The position numbers and the translations under genes are program-made. Positions 17,219-24,862 of a DNA stretch of 64,000 bases are shown here, in pieces (within the stretch, counting starts at the first letter, position 1; every line of letters starts with the position of its first letter). The stretch is taken from contig NZ_VTUZ01000018.1 of NCBI RefSeq assembly GCF_008369935.1, forward strand, positions 1 to 64,000, read 5' to 3'. The notes under the pieces were generated by a model. That model searched no databases. It was not told the DNA's origin and was given only the letters and a program-made list of their open reading frames with translations. The DNA comes from Paraburkholderia panacisoli. Its GTDB lineage: Bacteria > Pseudomonadota > Gammaproteobacteria > Burkholderiales > Burkholderiaceae.

Positions 17219-18171
17219 TTCCGCACCACCGTCACGGGCTGCCCCGGATGAAGCTTCGCTGCATCCGCGACGGACGGATGCGCTTCGATCATGAACACCA
17301 GCTTCGCGCGGCTTTCGTTGCTATAAATGACCGGTGGCGTGTACTCGGCCTTGTTCGACACGTAGGTGATCTTCGCCGGCACATCGGCTGCGCAGCCGTC
17401 GCACTGTATCGTCACGTCGCGGCCCGGGGTCATTGCGCCGACCAGCGTCTGCGGCACGAAAAAGCGCACCTTGACGTTCTGCGGCGGCAGCATCTGCACG
17501 ACCGGGTTTCCGGCAGGCACCCATTCGCCGGCGCGAAAGAGCGTGTCGTAGACGAGGCCGTCTGCGGGCGCGGTCACACGCTTCTGGTCCAACTTCCACT
17601 GTGCCTGCGCGACGACCGCTTCGGCGGCCGCGACCTGGGCCTGCTGCGCGGCAATCTGCTGCGAACGGCCAGGCAGGCGCGCGACTTCGACCTGACTGGT
17701 GAGTTCGCGTACTTGCGCTGCGGTGGCGTCGGCATTGGCGCGCGAATCGTCGAGCTGCGCCTTTGAAATGCCGCCTGCGCGGAACTGCGCCTCGTCGCGT
17801 GTCAGTTGCAGCGATGCCTTGCGCGCATTGGCGACGGCCTGAGAACGTTGTGCGCGATTGACGTTGACTTCGGGCACACGCTTGCCGGTTTCGATATCGG
17901 CCAGTTGCGAGCGCGCGGCGGCAAGCTGTTGCTGCGCCTGAGCGAGTGCGGCGGTTTCGTCGACCGGGTCGAGCAGGAAAAGCGGCGTGCCGGCTTTGAC
18001 CGTTTGTCCGCGCATAACTTGCAACTGCGTCAGCGTGCCCGCTTGCGACGACGCGAGATAGACGTACTCGCCTTCGATGTAGCCTTGATACGCGTTGTCG
18101 TCGTGGCGCGAACAACCGGCAACGAAGCCGGTGATTAGCAGCAGCCACACAGTGATGTGAACCCGGTTCAT
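17215..18171 (-). CDS. HlyD-family periplasmic adaptor lipoprotein (YbhG-like)
   Basis: The start is taken at 18171 (GGGGAGAAC nine bases upstream); a 53-codon upstream extension is not signal-like. The 318-residue product has a lipobox (FVAGC, C19), a split biotinyl-lipoyl domain and a long coiled-coil hairpin from about residue 65 to 190. It should bridge the ABC pump and the OprM-like channel. It is first in the operon and divergent from the TetR gene. The gene order adaptor-ATPase-permease with a divergent TetR recalls E. coli cecR-ybhGFSR. Confidence 0.88.
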   Translation of the reverse strand: MNRVHITVWLLLITGFVAGCSRHDDNAYQGYIEGEYVYLASSQAGTLTQLQVMRGQTVKAGTPLFLLDPVDETAALAQAQQQLAAARSQLADIETGKRVPEVNVNRAQRSQAVANARKASLQLTRDEAQFRAGGISKAQLDDSRANADATAAQVRELTSQVEVARLPGRSQQIAAQQAQVAAAEAVVAQAQWKLDQKRVTAPADGLVYDTLFRAGEWVPAGNPVVQMLPPQNVKVRFFVPQTLVGAMTPGRDVTIQCDGCAADVPAKITYVSNKAEYTPPVIYSNESRAKLVFMIEAHPSVADAAKLHPGQPVTVVRK

Positions 18172-18484
18172 TGCGTTCTCCCCGAAGGCAAACAACTGCG
18201 GAAAGGTGCGGCGTGCACGGGGAAAACGATTGGCGCGATGATCGGCGCGGGACAGGGGATTGAAGTCGGCATCGGGTTCATTCCACGCGGACGGGTTCTG
18301 CTCGACAGAGGTGTTCAGTAAGTAATCCATACTGTTTATCGCACGCCGGCGGCCTGCGTGTCGAAAGGGGCAAGCGTGCCGAAGGGCGGTGAAATGGCTG
18401 CAAGCCGCAGCGCAGACGAAGTAGAATAGATAATATGTGAATTTGAATTTGAATTCAAACTATTTGCGGAGTCGCGATTTCTCT
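18172..18484. promoter_or_regulatory. Divergent promoter region of the efflux operon and tetR
   Basis: It holds the start signals for both directions. An AT-rich element containing GATAAT near 18429-18434 could be the -10 for tetR and lies just before the palindrome at 18448. Confidence 0.45.
18448..18459. promoter_or_regulatory. Perfect 12-bp palindrome, candidate TetR operator
   Basis: TTTGAATTCAAA is a perfect palindrome preceded by two more TTTGAA-like half-repeats (18436-18447). It lies 25 bp before the tetR ATG at 18485, a normal place for an autoregulatory TetR operator. An alternative GTG start at 18437 would place the site inside the gene, so the ATG is preferred. Confidence 0.5.
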
Positions 18485-19165
18485 ATGCCCGGCAAACCAG
18501 CACAGACCGCCGTGAAGCAGCCCAAACGGGCCAGCCGCCCCGATGGTGCGGCGACCCGCCAGCACTTGCTCGACACGGCGGGAAAGGTATTCGCGGAGCG
18601 CGGATTCGCGGATGCCACCAGCAAGGAGATATGCGCGCGCGCGGGGACGCCGATGGCATCGGTGAACTATCACTTTGGCAGTCGCGAGGCGCTGTACGAA
18701 GCCGCGCTTGTGGAGGCGCATCGGCAGATGGTGGGGCTCGACGAACTCACGGCGCTGACAAAGGGACCGGGTGATCCAAGAGAAAAATTGCAGGCGGTGC
18801 TGTCCCGTTTTGTCGGCCTTTCGACGAAGGCTGGCGCGCCGTGGGGATTCATGCTGATGCTGCGTGAGATATTGTCGCCATCGCGCGCGATGCCCGCGCT
18901 CGTCGAGAAAGCGGTGCGGCCCAAGGCGGCGGTGATGCTGGGGCTGATGGGTGAGGTACTGCAGCTGGATCCGCGAGACCCGGCCGTACAGCGGGCGGTG
19001 ATGTTCACCGTGCTGCCCTGCGTTGCGCTCATGATCGCGCCAAAGCAGGTGCAAAACGCGCTGCTGCCCGCTGTCGCGAAAGACAGAAATGCACTCGCGG
19101 ACGACTTCGTCCGCTTTGTGATCGCTGGGCTGGATGCGATCGCCGCCGCTCATCGTTCTGATTGA
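18485..19165 (+). CDS. TetR-family regulator (CecR/YbiH-like)
   Basis: The product is 226 residues. The N-terminal helix-turn-helix (ATSKEICARAGTPMASVNYH, about 45-64) is of the GTPMASVNYHFGS type found in CecR-like repressors with a DUF1956 C-terminal ligand domain. It is divergent from the adaptor-ABC-OprM operon and probably represses it and itself through the palindrome at 18448. The inducer is unknown. Confidence 0.87.
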   Translation: MPGKPAQTAVKQPKRASRPDGAATRQHLLDTAGKVFAERGFADATSKEICARAGTPMASVNYHFGSREALYEAALVEAHRQMVGLDELTALTKGPGDPREKLQAVLSRFVGLSTKAGAPWGFMLMLREILSPSRAMPALVEKAVRPKAAVMLGLMGEVLQLDPRDPAVQRAVMFTVLPCVALMIAPKQVQNALLPAVAKDRNALADDFVRFVIAGLDAIAAAHRSD

Positions 19166-19196
19166 GTCGAGTCGGACTGCGCGCGCGGGGCGCCTC

Positions 19197-20270
19197 TCAG
19201 ACGCTTCCAGACGCCACCGGCAGCCCTTCGGTCTTCCAGCGCAACATCCCGCCGGCGAGGTTCGCCACCTTGCCGAAGCCCGCTTTGGTCAGCAACACGC
19301 TAGCCTGGGCCGAGCGCACGCCCGAGCGGCACACCGCCACCACCGGTTGCTCGCGGTCCAGTTCATCGAGCCGTCCCATCAACTGCGAAAGTGGCACTAA
19401 CCGCGCGCCCGGCAGATGGCCCAAGCGATCAATGAACTCCGGCGCTTCACGCACATCGACGATCTGCAGCCCGGCCGCATGCTCCAGCAGCGTCATGGGT
19501 TCGATCTCCCAAACACCGCTGAAGCGTAGCGTCAGCGGCGCCCAGTCAGGCGTCTCTTGCGGCAAGGCTTCCGTGTCCGGCTGGCCGCAGCGCAGGTTCG
19601 CGGGCACCGCCACGGCCATCAGTTTGGGATGCGGCAAATTGAGGTTGTTCATATGACCAGTGAAGTCGCCGACATCCACATCGCCGCCCAGGCGCGGATT
19701 GAAACGCCGTTCTTCGGCGACGCTCGTGACAGTGATGCCGCGATAGTCGTGTGCCGGGTAGAGCAGGCAGTTTTCGGGCAGCGTCAGGATCTGCTCGTGC
19801 ACCGACGCGAACAGTTGTTGCGGGCTGCCCTGCTGGAAATCGGTGCGGCCGCAGCCGCGAATCAGCAGGCTGTCGCCGGTGAAGGCCATGCTCTGGTCGT
19901 CCAGAACATAGGTCAGGCAGCCGTTGGTATGGCCGGGGGTCGCGCGTACGCTCAGGTAGCGGCTGCCGAAGTCGATACGATCGCCGTGCCGCAGCGGCCG
20001 GTTTACGCCGGTCGCGCCAGCCGCCTCGGCGAGCGCGATCTGGCTGCCGCAGCGCTGACTCAGGCGCCACGCGCCGGTGACGTGGTCGGCGTGTACGTGG
20101 GTGTCCAAGGTTGCCCGCAAGTGGAGCCCCAACTCCTGCAGCAGCGCGAGGTCGCGCGGCACCTGCTCGTAGACGGGGTCAATCAGCAGCGCGTCGCCGC
20201 TGCCACTGTCACCTAGCAGGTAGGTATAGGTGGACGAGGTGGGGTCGAACAGCTGGCGGAAGATCAACAT
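19197..20270 (-). CDS. Persulfide dioxygenase-rhodanese fusion (PRF type)
   Basis: The product is 357 residues. The N-terminal ETHE1-type metallo-beta-lactamase domain has H58-x-H60-x-D62-H63, H114, D133 and H174; in this family one Fe(II) is held by two His and one Asp. The C-terminal rhodanese domain has the catalytic Cys at 314 (AVCRSGVRS). Domain order, length and Cys position agree with the characterised B. phytofirmans PRF, which oxidises glutathione persulfide to sulfite and transfers sulfur to make thiosulfate. It follows the peroxiredoxin gene by 58 bp on the same strand, with a small hairpin (20294-20321) between them, consistent with a sulfide/peroxide defence operon. Confidence 0.92.
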   Translation of the reverse strand: MLIFRQLFDPTSSTYTYLLGDSGSGDALLIDPVYEQVPRDLALLQELGLHLRATLDTHVHADHVTGAWRLSQRCGSQIALAEAAGATGVNRPLRHGDRIDFGSRYLSVRATPGHTNGCLTYVLDDQSMAFTGDSLLIRGCGRTDFQQGSPQQLFASVHEQILTLPENCLLYPAHDYRGITVTSVAEERRFNPRLGGDVDVGDFTGHMNNLNLPHPKLMAVAVPANLRCGQPDTEALPQETPDWAPLTLRFSGVWEIEPMTLLEHAAGLQIVDVREAPEFIDRLGHLPGARLVPLSQLMGRLDELDREQPVVAVCRSGVRSAQASVLLTKAGFGKVANLAGGMLRWKTEGLPVASGSV

Positions 20271-20328
20271 GGCGGGCTCTGAAATAAGGGAGACACGGCG
20301 AGCCTTTGACAGCCCGCCGTGCCTGAGT

Positions 20329-20985
20329 TCAGCCAGGCTGCTTGGTGACGCGCAAGTACGGCTTGATGGTCTTGAAGCCGGGGAAGAGTTGATCGGCTTC
20401 CTCGTTGCTGACCGCGCCCGTGATGATGACGTCTTCGCCCTGTTTCCAGTTCACCGGCGTGGCGACCCTGTGCTTCGCGGTTAGCTGCATCGAATCGAGT
20501 ACGCGCAGGATCTCGTCGAAGTTGCGGCCGGTGGTCATCGGGTAAGTCAGCATCAGTTTGATGCGCTTGTCCGGGCCGATGATAAACACCGAGCGCACGG
20601 TCGCGTTGGTGGCGGGGGTGCGTCCTTCGGAGGTGCCGGGCTCGTCGGCCGGCAGCATGTTGTAGAGCTTGGCGACCGCGAGATCGGTATCGCCGATCAT
20701 CGGATATTTGACCGTGGCACCCTGGGTTTCCTCGATGTCGGCAACCCATTTGTCATGACTTTCGACCGGGTCGACCGACAGGCCGATCAGCTTGGCGTTG
20801 CGCCGTGTGAACTCGGGTTCGATCTTTGCCATGTAACCCAGTTCGGTGGTGCAGACGGGGGTGAAATCCTTCGGGTGTGAGAACAGGATGGCCCATTGGT
20901 CGCCGATCCATTCATGAAAATCGATGTCTCCCTGAGTGGTGCGAGCGGTGAAGTTGGGCGCGATGTCGTTGATTCGGAGTGACAT
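20329..20985 (-). CDS. 1-Cys peroxiredoxin (Prx6 type)
   Basis: The product is 218 residues, starting at 20985 (MSLRINDIAPNF). The peroxidatic Cys45 is in HPKDFTPVCTTE, and the Prx6-type C-terminal domain is present. No resolving Cys is evident. It reduces peroxides, using thiols or glutathione. It is the first gene of the pair with PRF. The ATG has a moderate purine-rich site about ten bases upstream. Confidence 0.92.
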   Translation of the reverse strand: MSLRINDIAPNFTARTTQGDIDFHEWIGDQWAILFSHPKDFTPVCTTELGYMAKIEPEFTRRNAKLIGLSVDPVESHDKWVADIEETQGATVKYPMIGDTDLAVAKLYNMLPADEPGTSEGRTPATNATVRSVFIIGPDKRIKLMLTYPMTTGRNFDEILRVLDSMQLTAKHRVATPVNWKQGEDVIITGAVSNEEADQLFPGFKTIKPYLRVTKQPG

Positions 20986-21130
20986 GTTGATTTCCCTGCA
21001 AAGTGGTTTGTCAAAATGGACATCTGATCCGAGCCTGTCCACAAGTATCCAACACAGGACTACCAGACCTCAGTAATAAAAGTCACCAACTTTTCACAGA
21101 CTGACAAATTTCCTCATGGCGCTGCCACGT

Positions 21131-21496
21131 TCATCGGCGATGCTCTGATGCGATCATTTCGATCGGGTTCGATCTGGACAGCAGCAAGGACGCAAGGCGC
21201 TGCTCCCGTTTCTGGAATGTCATTGCCGTGACGAGCTTCATCAGCTCAGTCAGGCGCTCAGAGAAGTGATTAAATACCTGGTTGTCAAATAGCTCAAGCC
21301 AGGAGAACAACTGCTTGAAACTGCTGGACGGCAGCACTAGCAGTTCGATAGCAGGCAACTGCCGGTGAGAATTCGCGTCCCGCCAGGCAGCACCTGATAA
21401 AGATGCAGGTCGCGTGCGCTTGATCGGACGCAGCAGTTCTTTGAGCAGGGGATTGAGATCGAGGATTCGGCTGTGAGTTTCCTGATTGATCAACAA
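21131..21496 (-). pseudogene. Truncated Crp/Fnr-family regulator
   Basis: The 121 codons carry the end of the effector domain and the dimer helix (LLVLPSSSFKQLF, FNHFSERLTELMKLV, REQRLASLLLSR). They then stop where THQxLAdELGTvRE and the helix-turn-helix should begin. The N-terminal beta-roll is also short. A regulator of this type next to PRF and peroxiredoxin would fit a sulfur/redox sensor, but without the DNA-binding domain it cannot act. After the break no in-frame or shifted HTH was found down to the peroxiredoxin start. Confidence 0.6.
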
Positions 21497-21859
21497 ATCA
21501 CCTTACGAATGTGCGCAGCGATGACCGCAGCTGGCCGAAAAGTTGAGTTCAACCTCGCCCGTGACTGTTCAGCAGACGAGTAGTGGCTGTTTTGCGAAGT
21601 ACGTGCCGCGCCTATGATTTTTCATTCGCACCAGGCTGCGGTCCTGGAAGACTTCCGAAATGCGTTTGCTTCGAAGAGTCTCTGCGTTTCGCGTTTGAAC
21701 CCGCTTCTAAATGACGGTGCCACAAACGAAGACATATATCGTATAAGCGTGACAGGTCAATACAATCGAGTGTGTTCTGCACTGTACGGTCGCGCAGGAA
21801 TTTGTTCTTTCGGCTGTTTTGATTGGCGCTGCATCAAGGCCGGTTTGCTGCGACGCGCG
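21497..21859. other. Spacer, nothing recognised
   Basis: It lies between the broken Crp/Fnr gene and the LysR stop. An 83-codon plus-strand frame (21614-21865) has no good start site or recognisable family. Confidence 0.4.
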
Positions 21860-22828
21860 CTATGACATGAAACCGCACACACTCAACTCGCGATCGCGCG
21901 AAAACGTACCCAGTTCAGCCTGATCTCTCGCGAGTACCAATGGCAACTCCTCCCGCAGGAATTCCACCCAGGTGCGGATTTTGGCGTCGAGGTACTGGCG
22001 CGACGGATACAACGCATAGACATTCAGTTGCTGAGCCGTGTATTCCGGCAGAATGCGCACCAGTTCTCCGCTGCGGAGCCCGCTCGCAGCGGAATAGGCC
22101 GGCAGCAAACCAATACCCATGCCTTCGCGCACTGCGACGGCCAGCGCTTCGGCAACGTTGATCTGAAACGTTGCCGGTCCGAGTGCGATCGACTCTTCGC
22201 CGTGCGGCCCATCGAAAGTCCATTCATCGGCGCGAAATACGGGAGTCAGGATCTGGACACAGCGATGCTCGCGGAGCTCCGCCGGTGACGTCGGCGTGCC
22301 GTTGCGTTTGAGGTAGGCGGGCGACGCGCACGCGACGCTGAACGCGTTGCCCAGGCGCTGCGATACCAGGCCGGAATCCGGCAGACCGGTGGCGAGCGTC
22401 AGCGACACGTCGAAACCCTCGTCGAGCAGATCGGGCATGCGCTGCGCGAGCGTCAGTTCGATATGCACGTCCGGGTAGCGCCTCTGATAGCGGCTCACCG
22501 CCGGAACGATGTAATGCTGACCAAAACCGGTCATCGCATGGACCCTCAGCTTGCCGGCGGGGCGCGCCTGGGCGTCGCCGGCTTCCGCCTCGGCCTGCTC
22601 GACATACGCGAGGATTTGCTGGCAGCGCTGCAGATAGCGCTCGCCTGCCTCGGTCAGCGCGATGCGGCGAGTCGTGCGATTCAGCAAGCGCGTGCGCAGG
22701 TGTGCTTCGAGGTCCGAAACAGAGCGCGACGTATGCGCGGTGGTCGAGTTCAAATGTTGCGCGGCCGCAGTGAAGCTGCCCGCTTCGACGACGCGCACGA
22801 ATGCCCGCATGTTCTGGAGAGTATCCAT
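21860..22828 (-). CDS. LysR-family regulator of the efflux operon (AaeR-like)
   Basis: The product is 322 residues, starting at MDTLQNMRAF (22828); twelve upstream in-frame codons lack a signal for initiation. The N-terminal winged HTH (FTAAAQHLNSTTAHTSRSV) and a LysR substrate-binding domain are intact. It is divergent from the NodT-FUSC-DUF1656-HlyD operon, the same layout as aaeR with aaeXAB in E. coli. It is therefore likely to sense an aromatic acid and activate efflux. Confidence 0.88.
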   Translation of the reverse strand: MDTLQNMRAFVRVVEAGSFTAAAQHLNSTTAHTSRSVSDLEAHLRTRLLNRTTRRIALTEAGERYLQRCQQILAYVEQAEAEAGDAQARPAGKLRVHAMTGFGQHYIVPAVSRYQRRYPDVHIELTLAQRMPDLLDEGFDVSLTLATGLPDSGLVSQRLGNAFSVACASPAYLKRNGTPTSPAELREHRCVQILTPVFRADEWTFDGPHGEESIALGPATFQINVAEALAVAVREGMGIGLLPAYSAASGLRSGELVRILPEYTAQQLNVYALYPSRQYLDAKIRTWVEFLREELPLVLARDQAELGTFSRDRELSVCGFMS

Positions 22829-22986
22829 TTCCCGTTCCTTCCGAATTCGACCGGATTGTTGCATATATCAAGTGGGTGATTGATTCGCATTCGGTAAAAA
22901 TCCGTTGCGATATTTTCTGTTTTTCCAACAATTTATGAAAAATATAATGATGCGAAGATTGATATAGTCATTTTTTGGAGAGAATT
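22829..22986. promoter_or_regulatory. LysR-regulated divergent promoter
   Basis: A consensus TATAAT (22943-22948) faces the efflux operon. TATATCAA (22864-22871) and TTGATATA (22959-22966) are distant exact inverted arms, and ATCA-N6-TGAT (22868-22881) gives a LysR-like dyad between the two genes. Assignment is by position and symmetry only. Confidence 0.5.
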
Positions 22987-24852
22987 GTGCCGTCTCCGGT
23001 ATCGAAGCGTGCCGTCGTAGTTCCGGTTCTTGCGTTATTGCTAACAATCGCCGGGTGTGCAGGTACCGGAGGCATCGCCCCGCAGGACCACGCGACCGAA
23101 GCGTCCTCGCTCGACGCGGGCAACGCGATCCGCGCGGCCAACCGCGACGCCCAGTGGCCGGCCGCCGACTGGTGGCGCGCCTATGACGATCCGCAGCTCA
23201 ACGCGTGGATCGACGCCGCGCAGGCCGGCAATCCGAGCCTCGCCGCCGCGCAGGCGCGCGTGCGCGAGGCGCTGTCGATGGCGGGCGTCGCGCGCGCGGC
23301 GCTCGCGCCGCAGGTCAACGGCAGCCTGTCGATCCAGCGCCAGAAGTGGGCCGACAACGTGTACTACGGCCCGGGGCCGCTGGCCGGTGAGCAGTCGTGG
23401 AACAACACCGGCACGCTCGGCCTGTCGTATCACCTGGACCTGTGGGGCAGGGACCGCAACGCCGCCGAACGCGCGCTCGACGCCGCCCACGCGAGCGCCG
23501 CCGATGCCCGCGCCGCGCAGCTCGAACTGCAGGCCAACGTGGTGCGCACGTACATCGGCATGTCGCTGGACTACGCGTTGCTCGACATCGCGAAGGCGAC
23601 CCTGCAGCAACAGCAGCAGATCGTGGATCTGGCCAGCCGGCGCCTGAAGGGCGGCATCGGCACGCAGCTCGAAGTGAGCCAGGCCGAAACGCCGCTGCCG
23701 GAGTACGAGCGCCAGATCGACGCGCTCGACGAGCAGCTCGCGCTGGCCCGCAACCAGCTCGCGGCGCTGGCCGGCAAGGGGCCGGGCGCGGGCGACGCGA
23801 TCGGCCGTCCGGCGCTGTCGCTCGCCGCGCCGGCGGGGCTGCCCGCCGCGTTGCCGGCGGAGCTGATCGGCCACCGCCCGGACGTGGTCGCGGCGCGCTG
23901 GACGGTGGCCGCGCAGGCACGCGGCATCGACGTCGCGAAGGCGGACTTCTATCCGGACATCAACCTGCTCGCGTCGATCGGCGGCTATGCGGCGATGGGG
24001 CCGCTGTTCCAGTTCCTGAAGAGTCCGTCGCACAGCTGGAGCGCGGGGCCGGCGCTGTCGCTGCCGATCTTCGACGGCGGGCGGCTGCGCGCGCAGCTCG
24101 GCGCGGCGTCGGCCGGTTATGACGAGGCGGTGGAGCGCTACAACCAGTCGATCGTCGGCGCGCTGAAGGACATCTCCGACCAGGTGATCCGCATGCGTTC
24201 GCTGGCGACCCAGGCGGACGACGCGGCCCGTTCGGTGGCGGCGGCGCAGCGCAACTACGATCTCTCGCGCGAGGGTTACCGGCGCGGGCTGACCGATTAT
24301 CTGAACGTGCTGGTCGCGCAGAACCAGTTGCTGCGCGCGCAGGAAGGTGTGGCGAAGGTGCAGGCTGAAAGGCTGGGCGCGCATGCGTCGCTGATGACAG
24401 CGCTCGGCGGCGGGCTGGATGAACCGGGTAATGGACCGAAGGCGGATGAGACGCTGCCGGGGCATGGCAAGGGGAAGGCGGCCATCACGGGCGACACTGC
24501 GCCGAAGGCGGCAAACGCTCCTGTGGCAGCAGGTTCGGTTCAGCCCGTGCCTAGCCATGCTGTCACCGGCGACGCGACGGACGGCAGCGGCAATGCCTCT
24601 GCGAAGGCGGCAAACGCTTCTGTGGCAGCAGGTTCGGATCAGCCTGTGCCTGCCAGCCACGCTGCCACCGGCGGCGTGACGGACGGCAGCGGCAACGCCT
24701 CTGCGAAGGCGGCAAACGCCTCGGCGCACGCCGGGGTGGCCAGCCACGCGCCCACCCCTGCGCGCATCGGCAATCACGCCGTAGCCACGACCGCCACGAG
24801 CACCGCGGCAACCACGGCGCGCGCCAGTGCCACCGCCCCCGCGGCCGAGTAA
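22987..24852 (+). CDS. NodT-family outer membrane efflux lipoprotein with repetitive C-terminal tail
   Basis: The start is GTG 22987 with GGAGA six bases upstream (a TTG at 22975 is the alternative). The product is 621 residues. It has a lipobox (TIAGC), two OEP domains to about residue 480, and then a low-complexity Ala/Gly/Ser/Thr tail of about 140 residues not usual for NodT proteins (about 470-490). The tail contains two near-identical units of 33-34 residues and part of a third. The channel should serve the FUSC pump at 24863 in exporting aromatic acids or drugs. The extended tail would lie on the periplasmic side if the topology is standard. Confidence 0.88.
   Translation: MPSPVSKRAVVVPVLALLLTIAGCAGTGGIAPQDHATEASSLDAGNAIRAANRDAQWPAADWWRAYDDPQLNAWIDAAQAGNPSLAAAQARVREALSMAGVARAALAPQVNGSLSIQRQKWADNVYYGPGPLAGEQSWNNTGTLGLSYHLDLWGRDRNAAERALDAAHASAADARAAQLELQANVVRTYIGMSLDYALLDIAKATLQQQQQIVDLASRRLKGGIGTQLEVSQAETPLPEYERQIDALDEQLALARNQLAALAGKGPGAGDAIGRPALSLAAPAGLPAALPAELIGHRPDVVAARWTVAAQARGIDVAKADFYPDINLLASIGGYAAMGPLFQFLKSPSHSWSAGPALSLPIFDGGRLRAQLGAASAGYDEAVERYNQSIVGALKDISDQVIRMRSLATQADDAARSVAAAQRNYDLSREGYRRGLTDYLNVLVAQNQLLRAQEGVAKVQAERLGAHASLMTALGGGLDEPGNGPKADETLPGHGKGKAAITGDTAPKAANAPVAAGSVQPVPSHAVTGDATDGSGNASAKAANASVAAGSDQPVPASHAATGGVTDGSGNASAKAANASAHAGVASHAPTPARIGNHAVATTATSTAATTARASATAPAAE
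24502..24732 (+). repeat. In-frame tandem repeat of about 100 bp in the NodT tail
   Basis: Unit 1 (24502-24600, 99 bp) and unit 2 (24601-24702, 102 bp) are near identical, and a third partial unit begins at 24703. Lengths stay multiples of three. They encode AKAANAS.VAAGS.QPVP-type units ending in TDGSGNAS. Confidence 0.85.
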
Positions 24853-24862
24853 GGAAGCGCCC

